Assembly (NCBI GenBank): GCA_045118075.1
Contig: JBGUOI010000202.1
Coordinates: 1 to 64,000 of the forward strand
DNA from: Merdiplasma sp045118075
GTDB taxonomy: Bacteria > Bacillota > Clostridia > Lachnospirales > Lachnospiraceae
Length of the DNA: 64,000 nt
Direction: 5' to 3'
This document shows, piece by piece, positions 8,149 through 17,142 of the stretch. How positions within the stretch are numbered: position 1 is the stretch's first letter; each line of letters begins with the position of its first letter. The position numbers and the translations under genes are program-made. The notes beneath the pieces were generated by a model. That model was not told the origin of the DNA. It saw nothing but the letters and a program-made list of their open reading frames with translations, and made no database searches.

Positions 8149-9285
8149 TTATTCCCGGATCGCTTTTTCCAGACGGGCTTTTGAAACGGCCGCCAGTTCC
8201 CGTCTCCTGCGGGTGACGGGCTCATAGTCGATCTTGTTTTCTGTGTCAGCTTCTTTCAGCTTTTCAGCCGGAATGTGGCGCTCTTCCAGGCAGAGCGCTT
8301 CGAGCAGGTTCATGATCCTGGCATCGTCTCTTCGTTTCCCGCCGGGAGTCATGTCATTTACCGCATAAAATTCTTTCTCAAAGACTGCCGAGATCGCTGT
8401 CCCGTGGAATGAATCCGTGACCACATACTCAGCGTTCGCCAGCAGGCTTACAAAGCCGCGCGGGCCCGCATCTCCGGGCGCGAGCCGGATGCTTTTTCGG
8501 CAGCGCAGCAGGTCCATGGTCCCCTCCCGGGACACACAGGTATAAACAGGAAGGCCGGTCTTTTCGGAAAATTCCCGTACAGCGCGAAGGGCGCTTTTAT
8601 TCAGTCTCACCGAATAGAAAAAGATATACGGCTCCTTCACCGCCCGCGGTGCCAGGATCTTTTGAAAGTCTTCTTTTTCGACCAGCAGCGTGGGATCGGG
8701 GTCCGTAAAGACGCTCCTTTCATCTCCCAAAAGCGCGCGAACCGCCTCCGCTCCGGTCTTTTCCCGCATGGAAAGATAAGAAAAATCCCGCAGGCATAAG
8801 CGGATATAATCACGGTCCTTCGCTTTTTCGAAGGTGCTCTTTCCGACGCTTACCGCGTAGGAGATCTTTTTGACGTTGTGCACTTCCCCCAGCAGGAACG
8901 TAACGTCAAAATCCCTCGCCATGGGATTCCAGATCTGGTCGCTTCCGCAGACCATCACATCCTTGTCTTCCGTAAAGGTGCTGATGTTGTCGCCGGAGCG
9001 GTACCTTTTCTTTCCCAGCGGCAGCTGCTCTTTGCGGAACCTGTCAAAGTCGCGGTTCCGGCGCAGATAATAGGGCAGAAGGATCGTGTGCAGAAGATCC
9101 GTCGAGATAAAGTTCTTTTTTACAGGCGGATAAAACAGGGAATACATCTCCCTGTAATGATTCGGTTCATAGTCAATGATCTCCGGGCGTGCCCCCATCT
9201 GAGAAAGGATATGAGCCAGCGCCCACGCCTGCAGCGCGGAACCGTAATTGATCGATCTGTGAAAAGTGATGATCCCCGTCTTCAC
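8149..9285 (-). CDS. Polysaccharide pyruvyl transferase family protein (copy 3)
   Basis: 378 residues with the family landmarks: an N-terminal GIITFHRSINYGSALQAWAL block, VCGSDQIWNP, and the VVTDSFHGTAISAVF motif with its conserved histidine. It starts with GTG immediately after the stop codon of the preceding glycosyltransferase, so translational coupling is likely; the ribosome site is weak. It is clearly more distant from copies 1 and 2 than those are from each other. It sits between the flippase and a family 2 glycosyltransferase, suggesting that it modifies the sugar added by that enzyme. The acceptor is unknown. Confidence 0.88.
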   Translation of the reverse strand: MKTGIITFHRSINYGSALQAWALAHILSQMGARPEIIDYEPNHYREMYSLFYPPVKKNFISTDLLHTILLPYYLRRNRDFDRFRKEQLPLGKKRYRSGDNISTFTEDKDVMVCGSDQIWNPMARDFDVTFLLGEVHNVKKISYAVSVGKSTFEKAKDRDYIRLCLRDFSYLSMREKTGAEAVRALLGDERSVFTDPDPTLLVEKEDFQKILAPRAVKEPYIFFYSVRLNKSALRAVREFSEKTGLPVYTCVSREGTMDLLRCRKSIRLAPGDAGPRGFVSLLANAEYVVTDSFHGTAISAVFEKEFYAVNDMTPGGKRRDDARIMNLLEALCLEERHIPAEKLKEADTENKIDYEPVTRRRRELAAVSKARLEKAIRE

Positions 9286-10293
9286 TTACCTATACACCCC
9301 CGTCAGGTACACCGGCAGCGCTTGTCCGGTCCCGAGGACCACACTGCGCGCTATATTCCTCTTGCTCGGTCTTGATCGCAGGTAGCTGACCATGTATCTT
9401 CTCCGCTCGTCTTTCAAAAAACCTTTTATATAACCGATCTTTTCCTTTCTGCCCAGGCGGCAGGTCGGAAAATCGATCTTTTTCATGCACATCAGCGATG
9501 TCTTTCCCTCATTGATCTCCAGGATCTCCCGGCATTCCTCATACTCGCCGTAATGTTCATACAGGCCGGTCATGGCCGCGTACATCCTTTTTCTTCTCTC
9601 CAGTTCATTGGGATAGAACTTTCCCACCAGCGTATCGGTACCCCTGACCATGTACCGATAATAAGGGCTCTGAACGATCCTGACCTTCGCAGAGCATTTA
9701 AAAGCTTTCGTGTTAAAGACAAAATCCTCGCCGAGCCGCAGGTCCTCATCAAATTCCAGGGCATTTTCCCTGACAAGCTGTGTCCGGATCATCCGGTTCC
9801 AGATATAACTGAAGAAAACATCCCGCCGGCTGTCCCTGGCCACTTCCCTTAAAAACAGCTTCATCTCATCCGCCGAGCGGATATCCTTATCCGGAAGCGC
9901 CAATGTATCTCTCTTGATTAACCGGCCGGCATCATCGAAGACTTCCCTGACCCGGCCGAAGATGACCAGGTCGAAACCTTCCCCCGCTGCTGCCAGCTCC
10001 TTAAAGGCGTCCGGGTGAAGCTGGTCGTCTGAATCCATAAAGTAGAGCCACTCGCCTCCGGCATGGGCGATCCCGGTATTCCTGGCTTTGGACGGTCCCC
10101 CGTTCTCCTGCCTGACCAGCCGGATGCGCGGATCTGAGGAGGCGTACTTTGAAATGATCTCTGCCGATTCATCGGTCGATCCGTCATCGACGGCGATCAG
10201 TTCAAAATCGCCGCAGGACTGTTCCTGCAGCGAGCGGATCGTTTCGGGCAGAAACCCGGCTGCATTGTAGACCGGCATAATTACACTGATCAA
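9286..10293 (-). CDS. Glycosyltransferase family 2
   Basis: 335 residues of GT-A fold. The N-terminus ISVIMPVYNAAGFLPETI, the VDDGSTDES nucleotide-sugar site and the MDSDD metal-binding motif near residue 90 are all present, so the catalytic core looks intact. It should transfer one sugar from a nucleotide-activated donor to the growing lipid-linked repeat unit on the cytoplasmic face. The start codon is TTG at 10293: AAGGAGG lies 6 nt upstream and the next ATG would cut into the first beta-strand. The C-terminal 70 residues are basic and may contact the membrane. Donor and acceptor sugars cannot be deduced. Confidence 0.92.
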   Translation of the reverse strand: MISVIMPVYNAAGFLPETIRSLQEQSCGDFELIAVDDGSTDESAEIISKYASSDPRIRLVRQENGGPSKARNTGIAHAGGEWLYFMDSDDQLHPDAFKELAAAGEGFDLVIFGRVREVFDDAGRLIKRDTLALPDKDIRSADEMKLFLREVARDSRRDVFFSYIWNRMIRTQLVRENALEFDEDLRLGEDFVFNTKAFKCSAKVRIVQSPYYRYMVRGTDTLVGKFYPNELERRKRMYAAMTGLYEHYGEYEECREILEINEGKTSLMCMKKIDFPTCRLGRKEKIGYIKGFLKDERRRYMVSYLRSRPSKRNIARSVVLGTGQALPVYLTGVYR

Positions 10294-10304
10294 AAGCTGC
10301 CTCC

Positions 10305-11381
10305 TTATCCCTTTGTTATCTTCTCAAGATAGTCCAGTCCCCGGCGGCGAAGTCTTCCGGCTGTTTCCTTAAGAGCTTCCGCATCGGCCTTGTCGGTCAC
10401 CAGACCGGTACTTCCAATCCTTACCGCCCTGTCCGGAACGCCGCATTCCTCCAGCAGTTCCTCTATCCTCCAGGGGGATGTTTTATTCGAAACAAACGTG
10501 TTGAAAGACTTCCCGAAAATGACCGAAAACGCGGATCCGTGGAAAGAATTGGTCACCACATAGGACGCGTTCGCGATCAGCGATAAAAATTCGCGCGGTC
10601 CCGCATTTTTCACGACCTCATCCACCTTCCGCCGCGGCCTCAGGGTCCTGGTTATGAGGACGGTCTTTAAGCCGTATTTTTTTGCCGCCAGAGCGGCGAT
10701 ATCGTAAAGGATATCCATCTCATACAGTGAGTAGATCAGGACATATTTCTCCTTATTGTCTTCTTTTATATTAAGCAGCTTTTTCCACTCTTCCCCGCTG
10801 TGCAGAAAGACCGGATCGGGAACCACTTCGGCGTTCACGCCGCACATCTTTTCAAGCTGCCTTGCCGCGTACTCTTCCCTCACCGACACATGGTCAAAAG
10901 AGGAAAGCAGTCCGGCGGCCGTATCCGCATCCTCCGGTCCGAGCGTACCCGCGCCGGCCGCAAACGAGGCTTTTTTACCTTTGGTGACAAAATCAAGGTA
11001 ATAGGCGGTATCGAAGCCGGTCAGTTTCAGGTTGAACACCTGGTCACTGCCGGTGATAAACAGATCTTCTTTCCCGTCCAGCTGCGCAATGGTCTTTTTC
11101 GTGTATGGACCGACCTGCCGCATTCGTTTTATAAAATTCCGATAACGGAGCCTTCTGGGAAGAAAGACGGTATTGTAGAAGATATTGTAGACCCTGGCTT
11201 TAAGAGGCGTCCCCGCTTTAAAGACCGGTCTGGGCGCATGCATCGCTTCGATCGCCGGGCAGCGGTAATCGATCAGCGCCGCCTCATGCCCCGCCTCCTC
11301 AAGGGCGGAATACAGCGAAAAAGCCTGAAGGACAGCGCCGGGGTTAAGTGCGTTTGAGAATGTAAGAATGCCCGCTTTCAC
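10305..11381 (-). CDS. Polysaccharide pyruvyl transferase family protein (copy 4)
   Basis: 358 residues with an N-terminal GILTFSNALNPGAVLQAFSL block, an ITGSDQVFN motif and the VVTNSFHGSAFSVIF motif containing the conserved histidine. It is the most distant of the four family members here (SDQVFN in place of SDVIWN). The start is GTG 11381 with AAAGGAG 10 nt upstream, which makes the gene overlap the end of the polymerase gene by 38 nt. It presumably adds pyruvate, or a related three-carbon unit, to a sugar of the repeat unit. Confidence 0.86.
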   Translation of the reverse strand: MKAGILTFSNALNPGAVLQAFSLYSALEEAGHEAALIDYRCPAIEAMHAPRPVFKAGTPLKARVYNIFYNTVFLPRRLRYRNFIKRMRQVGPYTKKTIAQLDGKEDLFITGSDQVFNLKLTGFDTAYYLDFVTKGKKASFAAGAGTLGPEDADTAAGLLSSFDHVSVREEYAARQLEKMCGVNAEVVPDPVFLHSGEEWKKLLNIKEDNKEKYVLIYSLYEMDILYDIAALAAKKYGLKTVLITRTLRPRRKVDEVVKNAGPREFLSLIANASYVVTNSFHGSAFSVIFGKSFNTFVSNKTSPWRIEELLEECGVPDRAVRIGSTGLVTDKADAEALKETAGRLRRRGLDYLEKITKG

Positions 11382-12678
11382 GTGCCTTGCTCTCCTTTGC
11401 TTCCGGAACGGTCAGCGTCAGGAGCACTCCGATAAAGTAGCTGACCACGAAATTATAGTCATAGAGGGGGTTGCCGCTCATGCAGTACGCCAGAAAAAAG
11501 ACCTGGAGAAAAATGCCTGCGCCGGTGATGACGCGCTCCTCTGAATCCGGGTCCGTCAGGACAAGTTTCCGATACCGGTAAGAAGCGGCAAGCAGTATAT
11601 TCCCCACTGCTGCCAGAAACGCGGCAAGTCCGGCGGCCCCGGTCTCGCACAGCAGCTGAATATAAACGTTATGGGTCGCGTAGGTATAATCGCTCGTTCC
11701 TCCGAATACACCGATCGAGTGCTGGCGGTAGCATCCCCATCCGATTCCCGTCAGCCGGTGGCCCTTAAACAGCCTAAACGCCAGCGTATACAGCTGCTGT
11801 CGTCCGTTGAGCGTACTTAAGGTTGCGTCTTCCCCGGAAAAACGGCCCGCCAGCGCGTCGACCGAACTGTGGACCAGCGGAATGAACCGGTAAAGTACGT
11901 AAAAACCGATAAGCGCCGCCCCAATGAGAATGACCGTCCAGATCATCCGGCTGACGTTGATCCTGGCCGCTTTCTCTTTTCGGAATCCGAGAAGCATCAG
12001 AAACAGGATGCCTGCCACAAAATCCAGCAAAAATCCGCGCTTCTGGATGAGCACCGCCGACAGGGCGAAGAGTCCGATCACGCTCCAGCTCAGGATCCAG
12101 TTCTTTTCCTTCTTCATCAGGATGATCGCCGCGAAAGCTGCCAGTCCGTTAAAGATATAATTTCCCGCCGTACCGGTAAAGAGCACCAGGCCGGCCGTGC
12201 CGTCCATCTGTCTTTTCAAGGCGACGACTCCGGGCCGGTAAAGCCCGAAAAAGCCGCTGCGGCAGACGCCGGTCACCTTATCCGCGATCACGGACACGAC
12301 AATGACAAGACCGCACCACATAAGGCAGCGCAGTATCATTTTCTTGTTGATCTTTCCGACTGCCATTGACATGCAGATGAGCACGCAGCAGACCATGACC
12401 GGGAAATCGTTCTTAAACTGGTCTGTCATCCTCCGGGCATTTTCAGCCAGTATAACGATCAGGAATACGATCCAGAAGCCGAAAATACCGAAGGAGAATC
12501 TCGGATGCGCAATAAGGCACAGCGCGGTAAGAGCAAACAGCAGAATGCTCGTCATCGGCAGTCCGTGAAAAAACACGGGTACCCGGAATACCCCCCAGCA
12601 GCCCCACAAAAAAGGCCAGAAGGCAAACGCCCATATCAGTATATCGTTCAGCCTGATCTTCAATCGCTCATCAGTCAT
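11344..12678 (-). CDS. O-antigen ligase/polymerase family membrane protein (Wzy-like)
   Basis: 444 residues with roughly 11-12 predicted transmembrane helices. Between late helices is a large extracytoplasmic loop followed by GIGWGCYRQHS and THNVYIQLLCETGAAGL, which matches the Wzy_C/O-antigen ligase pattern (HN...LQ..EtG..G). In a capsule locus such a protein normally polymerises flipped repeat units on the outer face of the membrane. The 3' end overlaps the following pyruvyl transferase gene by 38 nt. The ribosome site is weak (AGGCGG). Polymerases diverge strongly, so the call rests on topology, the motif and context. Confidence 0.82.
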   Translation of the reverse strand: MTDERLKIRLNDILIWAFAFWPFLWGCWGVFRVPVFFHGLPMTSILLFALTALCLIAHPRFSFGIFGFWIVFLIVILAENARRMTDQFKNDFPVMVCCVLICMSMAVGKINKKMILRCLMWCGLVIVVSVIADKVTGVCRSGFFGLYRPGVVALKRQMDGTAGLVLFTGTAGNYIFNGLAAFAAIILMKKEKNWILSWSVIGLFALSAVLIQKRGFLLDFVAGILFLMLLGFRKEKAARINVSRMIWTVILIGAALIGFYVLYRFIPLVHSSVDALAGRFSGEDATLSTLNGRQQLYTLAFRLFKGHRLTGIGWGCYRQHSIGVFGGTSDYTYATHNVYIQLLCETGAAGLAAFLAAVGNILLAASYRYRKLVLTDPDSEERVITGAGIFLQVFFLAYCMSGNPLYDYNFVVSYFIGVLLTLTVPEAKESKARESGHSYILKRT

Positions 12679-12695
12679 TAATGTCCGCCTGTCAG

Positions 12696-13829
12696 TTAAA
12701 GCAGCCCGCGGTAGACCACGAGCATTTTCTCACAGTATACTTTTTCGGAAAAATGGCTGCCGGCGTAGCGGCAGATCCATTCGGGATCGTACTTATCGTA
12801 CGTCTCCGTCATTTTTATAAGAGCTTCCTTAAGCTGCCGGGGGGAGCGGTGGTCCACCGCCATCCCCAGGCGCTCATCGGGGTTGTCCGTGACCACCGTG
12901 GTCGTATCGCTCACGATCACCGGTTTTCCGCAGGCCCATGATTCTACGACCGGCACGCAGAAAGTCTCCAGAGCGGAAAATCCGACAAACGCGTCGGAAG
13001 ATCCAATCAGCGCCGCCATTTTCTCATGCGGCACCAGCCCCGGCAGGAATACCTGCCTTCCGGCATTCCTCTGTTTCACGATTCCGGCGATCCTTCCCAT
13101 CTCCGGACCGTTTCCCGCTATGGTGAGTGTTACGTCCGGCCGGTCCTTAAATGCGTCCAGAAAAGCCTCAACCAGAAGATGGTATTGTTTGATGCTGACC
13201 ATGCGGCCGATGGCAAGGAACCGAAATCCCTCGTGCTGCTCCTTCGCCGGTTTGAAGTCGCCGTACAGCACATTGGGAACGACAGGCATCTCCCTGTCTG
13301 TCCCGGTCATCTCGCGGATGGACTTAACGAGCGCCGATCCGACGCAGCAAAAAACATCCGCCTTTTCCACATACTCCTTTAAGTTCTCCAGGATCCAGCC
13401 GCCGATGGATTTATCCTGCACCCGGCTCCAGTGCTCGGTCGCGGCGATTTTGACCCCTTTACGCTGATACGGCTCCAGAATGCGGTAAAGAAACGATGAC
13501 GGGTAGTGCACATGGATGATGTCCGGCAATCCACCCTTTCGGGCAAGATACCTCATCAGCCGCATAAACATCCTGCGTCTGACTGAAGTAATGTACCTTG
13601 ACGGAACCAGTCCGCCGGCCGGCCAGGATACGGTCGCTACCGACACGCCGTCCTCATTTTTCTCGGAGCAGCCGAATCTGCGCCGCCTTCTGACGGATCT
13701 CGGATCCGCGACGAGGTAGGTCACCTCAAGCCCGGCCCGCGCCAGAGTCTTTGCCTGCTCCAGCTCGAAGGAGCCGAGCCTGTTGTTTTCCGCGCGCGGG
13801 TAATCCCGGCCGATGATCCAGACTTTCAT
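12696..13829 (-). CDS. Glycosyltransferase family 4 (GT-B)
   Basis: 377 residues. The N-terminal Rossmann half starts KVWIIGRDYPRAENNRLGSFE and the C-terminal half carries the GT4 signature, with a conserved donor-binding stretch ALETFCVPVVESWACGKPVI (E-x7-E pattern). FLAIGRMVSIKQYHLLVEAF is the usual start of the donor domain. It is likely a retaining enzyme adding one sugar to the lipid-linked intermediate. AAGGAG lies 5 nt before ATG 13829. It is placed between the polymerase and the acyl-carrier-protein gene, with 13-17 nt gaps, so it is co-transcribed with both. Confidence 0.92.
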   Translation of the reverse strand: MKVWIIGRDYPRAENNRLGSFELEQAKTLARAGLEVTYLVADPRSVRRRRRFGCSEKNEDGVSVATVSWPAGGLVPSRYITSVRRRMFMRLMRYLARKGGLPDIIHVHYPSSFLYRILEPYQRKGVKIAATEHWSRVQDKSIGGWILENLKEYVEKADVFCCVGSALVKSIREMTGTDREMPVVPNVLYGDFKPAKEQHEGFRFLAIGRMVSIKQYHLLVEAFLDAFKDRPDVTLTIAGNGPEMGRIAGIVKQRNAGRQVFLPGLVPHEKMAALIGSSDAFVGFSALETFCVPVVESWACGKPVIVSDTTTVVTDNPDERLGMAVDHRSPRQLKEALIKMTETYDKYDPEWICRYAGSHFSEKVYCEKMLVVYRGLL

Positions 13830-13842
13830 CCCGTCTCCTTTA

Positions 13843-14064
13843 TTATTTCTCCATCAGGGCAACGATGTCGCCGACTGTCTCGAAACCGCGGATAATGTCA
13901 GCGGTAAGCTTCACGTCGAACTCATCTTCCATCAGAACGATCAGGGACAGTTTTGCCATTGAATCGTACTCATCGATATCATCAAGGATCGTCTCGACCG
14001 TCAGGTCTCCCTCGTCCAGTTCCAGCATATCCTCGAGCAGCGCCAGTTTTTCGCGTTCAGTCAT
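13843..14064 (-). CDS. Acyl carrier protein
   Basis: 73 residues, the usual ACP length, very acidic, with the phosphopantetheine attachment motif EYDSMAKLS (Ser35). This is a variant of the housekeeping DSL motif, as often seen in specialised carrier proteins. AAGGAGG lies 9 nt before the ATG. It is followed and preceded by polysaccharide genes and lies next to two KAS III genes and an SDR reductase. It is therefore probably a dedicated carrier for an acyl group that ends up on the glycan, rather than the general fatty acid synthesis ACP. Activation would need a phosphopantetheinyl transferase from elsewhere. Confidence 0.92.
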   Translation of the reverse strand: MTEREKLALLEDMLELDEGDLTVETILDDIDEYDSMAKLSLIVLMEDEFDVKLTADIIRGFETVGDIVALMEK

Positions 14065-14139
14065 TTTCAGTTTTCCTCCTTAAATGTTGATCTATCTCCC
14101 AACCCCTGCTGTGCGGGGGATCGGTCCGTTAATTACTTT

Positions 14140-15216
14140 TTATTCCTCGTCTTCCGGAAGGTCATCCGGATATCCGTCGTCATAAGTATCGTGTCCGATC
14201 GTGAGCGGCAGGATGTCCTTTGCGTTGATCCTGAAATCCACCACGCCCCAGGAAAGGCCGATGCCGAACCCGCTGGCGATCAGGAACAGTTCCCTGTCCT
14301 CATCGCTTTCTCCGAATCGGTCGACCAAAGAGAGCGGAGCGGAAGCGCCGCTGGTATTGCCGAAGCGGTCCAGGCAGACCGGAACTTTTTCCATGGGCAT
14401 GCCCGTGCGCTTGGCGACATTTTTGATGATCATCATATTCGCCTGATGCAGGGCCATGGCATCATAATCCTCGATCGAAGTGCCGGCCTTTTCGGTAAAG
14501 TTTTTGATCAGCTCCGGCACTTCCCGGATGGTGAAGTTGAAGACGGCAATGTCGTCCCCGGGGATGCTTCCCGGTCCGACCGGATGCTTCCAGCCGTTAT
14601 AGGGGCTGGCAAGGGCTTTATGGCCGCTGCCGTCGCTCATCAGCGCGGTGCGAACGCGCCAGCCCGGCGCTTTCTCGAGCAGAGTCGCGCTGCAGGCATC
14701 ACCAAAAAGGAGCGCCGTATTGGAAGACCGCTTCTGGTTGGGGAAACGTCTCTTTCTGGCAAGGGTATCTCCCACGGTCACCAGCGCTTTCGACGCATTG
14801 GATGTCTGCAGCAGGGAAGCGGCTAAACTCACGCCGTACACAAAGCCGGAGCAGCCCAGGTTGATGTCAAAAGCCAGGCAGTCGTTCGACAGGCCAAGCC
14901 TTTTGTGGAGCGCCAGGGCCGTGGACGGTGTCCGGTAGTCCGGAGTCTGCGTGATATTGATCAGCACGCCGATCTCATCGGGGGTGTATTTCCCGGCCGC
15001 TTCGATCTGTTTGGCGGCGGTGTAGGAAAAGTCGGACGCTGTCTGCGCCATAGTCGATTTTCTTATCTGGGTGATACCGGTATTGCGGATAAAATTCTTG
15101 ATAAATTTCGGATCTTCCTCGGGATCATCCATTTTCGCCCGGATGTCGATAACCTGTTCGGGGACGGATGCGGCGATGGCACTGATCCGGATTCCTTCAT
15201 TCTCAGCATAGATCAT
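14140..15216 (-). CDS. 3-oxoacyl-ACP synthase III family protein (KAS III-like, copy A)
   Basis: 358 residues of thiolase fold. The catalytic triad is intact: Cys122 in INLGCSGFVYG, His257 in ALHQAN and Asn287 in DRFGNTSGA. KAS III enzymes condense an acyl-CoA starter with malonyl-ACP. Related enzymes in secondary pathways make or move unusual acyl groups, or make amides or esters. It is about 30 residues longer than typical FabH and ends with an acidic tail (DDLPEDEE). It has a good AAGGAG site and lies in order SDR - this gene - ACP. With no dehydratase or enoyl reductase nearby, a short beta-hydroxyacyl product is the simplest prediction for the module. Confidence 0.92.
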   Translation of the reverse strand: MIYAENEGIRISAIAASVPEQVIDIRAKMDDPEEDPKFIKNFIRNTGITQIRKSTMAQTASDFSYTAAKQIEAAGKYTPDEIGVLINITQTPDYRTPSTALALHKRLGLSNDCLAFDINLGCSGFVYGVSLAASLLQTSNASKALVTVGDTLARKRRFPNQKRSSNTALLFGDACSATLLEKAPGWRVRTALMSDGSGHKALASPYNGWKHPVGPGSIPGDDIAVFNFTIREVPELIKNFTEKAGTSIEDYDAMALHQANMMIIKNVAKRTGMPMEKVPVCLDRFGNTSGASAPLSLVDRFGESDEDRELFLIASGFGIGLSWGVVDFRINAKDILPLTIGHDTYDDGYPDDLPEDEE

Positions 15217-15242
15217 GTGATGTATTCTCCTTTTCTTCTTTA

Positions 15243-16010
15243 TCAGCAGGACATATATCCGCCGTCGACCGGCAGCTCCACGCCCGTGATCTGGCGTGCG
15301 GCCGGTGAGAGGAGGAAGATGATCGCGTTTGCCACATCTTCCGGTTCGTTCATGCCCAGATAGTTTCTTCCGGCTGTTTTCGGTGCCAGACTCTCCCCAC
15401 GCATCTCTCCTTTAAGAGCCAGGTATTCCTGATACATTTCCGTATTAGTCCCTGCCGGGAGAACGTTGTTGAGCCGGATGCCCTTTTCGGCCAGTTCTCT
15501 TGCCATGCACCTCATGGCGCCGTTCATGGCAGCTTTCGAGGCTCCGTAGGCGGCCTGCGCCGAAGCGCCGACATAAGCGGAGATCGAGGAGACTCCCACG
15601 ATGCTCATGCCTTCATTAAAGCGGCCTTTTTTGCTTAAGACCCGCACCATCTCGAAATAGGAGGAGAAATTGGTGCGCATGATCTGATCGAGCCTGGCGG
15701 GGGTGTAATTCTTCAGCGGGAGATTGTTCACCGTGCCCGCGCTGTGCACGTAGCCGTCGAACTTCCCGTGCCGCGAGACCATTTCCTTTACCCGGCCTTC
15801 GAGCTCGTCCAGCATGGAGACGTCCAGCACATGCATGCTGTGGCCTTCCCCCTCCATGGCCGCAAGCGTTTCTTTCAGTCTTTCTTCTCTCCTGCCGGCA
15901 ATCGCCACCCTGGCGCCCTGCCGGCTTAAAAGGATCGCCGTACTTTTGCCGATACCGGAGGTGGCGCCGGTGACCAGGATGTGTTTATCTTTCATCTGTA
16001 AAAAGTCCAC
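15243..16010 (-). CDS. SDR oxidoreductase, FabG-like 3-oxoacyl reductase
   Basis: 255 residues, classical short-chain dehydrogenase. It has the cofactor motif TGATSGIG near residue 14, an NxAG-type HSAGTVNN block, and the catalytic Ser142, Tyr155 and Lys159 (YGASK). Arg41 after the second beta-strand (AGRREE) favours NADPH. The start is GTG 16010, with GGAGGTG 5 nt upstream; the ATG at 15995 lacks a suitably spaced site. Lying between two KAS III genes and followed by ACP, it most likely reduces a 3-oxoacyl-ACP to the 3-hydroxyacyl form. Reduction of a keto-sugar is the alternative. Confidence 0.9.
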   Translation of the reverse strand: MDFLQMKDKHILVTGATSGIGKSTAILLSRQGARVAIAGRREERLKETLAAMEGEGHSMHVLDVSMLDELEGRVKEMVSRHGKFDGYVHSAGTVNNLPLKNYTPARLDQIMRTNFSSYFEMVRVLSKKGRFNEGMSIVGVSSISAYVGASAQAAYGASKAAMNGAMRCMARELAEKGIRLNNVLPAGTNTEMYQEYLALKGEMRGESLAPKTAGRNYLGMNEPEDVANAIIFLLSPAARQITGVELPVDGGYMSC

Positions 16011-16023
16011 TCTGTCACCTCCG

Positions 16024-17115
16024 TTACATCAGCATTTCGGGAGTGATCTTTCCCTCCCGGTACCAGTCTTTTGTCCGGATCACCGGAAACAGTTTTTCCG
16101 TATTGATCTTCGCCGAGGTCACGCCCCAGGAAAGACCTATTCCAAAGCCCGCCATCAGGGTGTTCTTCACGCCTTCGTCCGTCCCGCCGAAACGGTGGCA
16201 GAGCGTGAGCGGAATGGAGATCCCGCCGCTGTTGCCGTAGCGGTCCAGGCTGATGGGCACTTTTTCCGCCGAGATCTTCAGCTTTTTAGAAAGCTGCTTG
16301 ATAATGAAGCGGTTGGCCTGATGGAAAACAAACAGATCATAATCATCCGTGCCCGTCTTTGTCCGTTCCAGGAATTCCAGAATGGTCTTCGGAACATCCG
16401 AGATCGAAAACGAGAACACGCTTGTCCCCTCCATATAGATGTCATATAATGTCCGCTCGATCCCGTCATTGCACAGGAAGCGTTCACGGGGCGGATCCAT
16501 GTCCCTGAAGCCGCCGGCCGGCAGAATGATGTTCCTGAACCGGCTTCCGTCCGTCTTAAGAAGCGCAGGCGTTTTTGCGGTCTCATCGTGCTTAAGCAGG
16601 ACCGCCGCTCCGGCATCGCCGTACATCATCACAACGGATTTATCCAGCGGATCGACGACCTTGGAAGCCGTTTCGCCCAACAGCAGGAGGCAGTATTCCA
16701 TATCCGAGTGTTCCATCAGGCTCATGGCTGTCTGCAGGCCGTACACGAACCCGGAACATCCCAGCCCAATATCCATGGCCATGCAGTCCATGGGCAGTTC
16801 CAGCCGGTGCTGAAGCACGCAGGCTGAAGCAGGCCGCCGGTAATCCGGTGACTGGGTGATGAAGATCAGTCCCCCGATTTTTTCCCTCCCGATATTCATT
16901 TTCTCCAACAGGTGGGAGGCTGCCGCATAGGCCAGATCTGAGGCCGTCTGCTCGGGAAGCGCCTTGAATGAGCATCTTATGCCCGTTAATTCAGCAAACT
17001 TCTCCGGAATGACCGGACCGAAAACCTCATAAAAGCTTTCTACGGGCACTTCATTATCCGGAACGGCGCAGGCGATTCCCGCGATCCCGATTCCGCTGCT
17101 TAAAAGGAAAGCCAC
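16024..17115 (-). CDS. 3-oxoacyl-ACP synthase III family protein (KAS III-like, copy B)
   Basis: 363 residues with an intact Cys120 (GLGCSGFVYG), His265 (VFHQAN) and Asn295 (DRYGNSGG) triad. It is a diverged paralogue of copy A, from which it is separated by the SDR gene. Having two KAS III-type proteins with one ACP and one reductase suggests different jobs, for example one condensation and one acyl transfer, or heterodimer formation. It starts with GTG 17115. The preceding gene is the phosphoglycosyl transferase fusion, so the acyl module sits between membrane-step enzymes of repeat-unit assembly. Confidence 0.91.
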   Translation of the reverse strand: MAFLLSSGIGIAGIACAVPDNEVPVESFYEVFGPVIPEKFAELTGIRCSFKALPEQTASDLAYAAASHLLEKMNIGREKIGGLIFITQSPDYRRPASACVLQHRLELPMDCMAMDIGLGCSGFVYGLQTAMSLMEHSDMEYCLLLLGETASKVVDPLDKSVVMMYGDAGAAVLLKHDETAKTPALLKTDGSRFRNIILPAGGFRDMDPPRERFLCNDGIERTLYDIYMEGTSVFSFSISDVPKTILEFLERTKTGTDDYDLFVFHQANRFIIKQLSKKLKISAEKVPISLDRYGNSGGISIPLTLCHRFGGTDEGVKNTLMAGFGIGLSWGVTSAKINTEKLFPVIRTKDWYREGKITPEMLM

Positions 17116-17142
17116 TTGGTATTCCCCTTTCTTCTTTGTATT

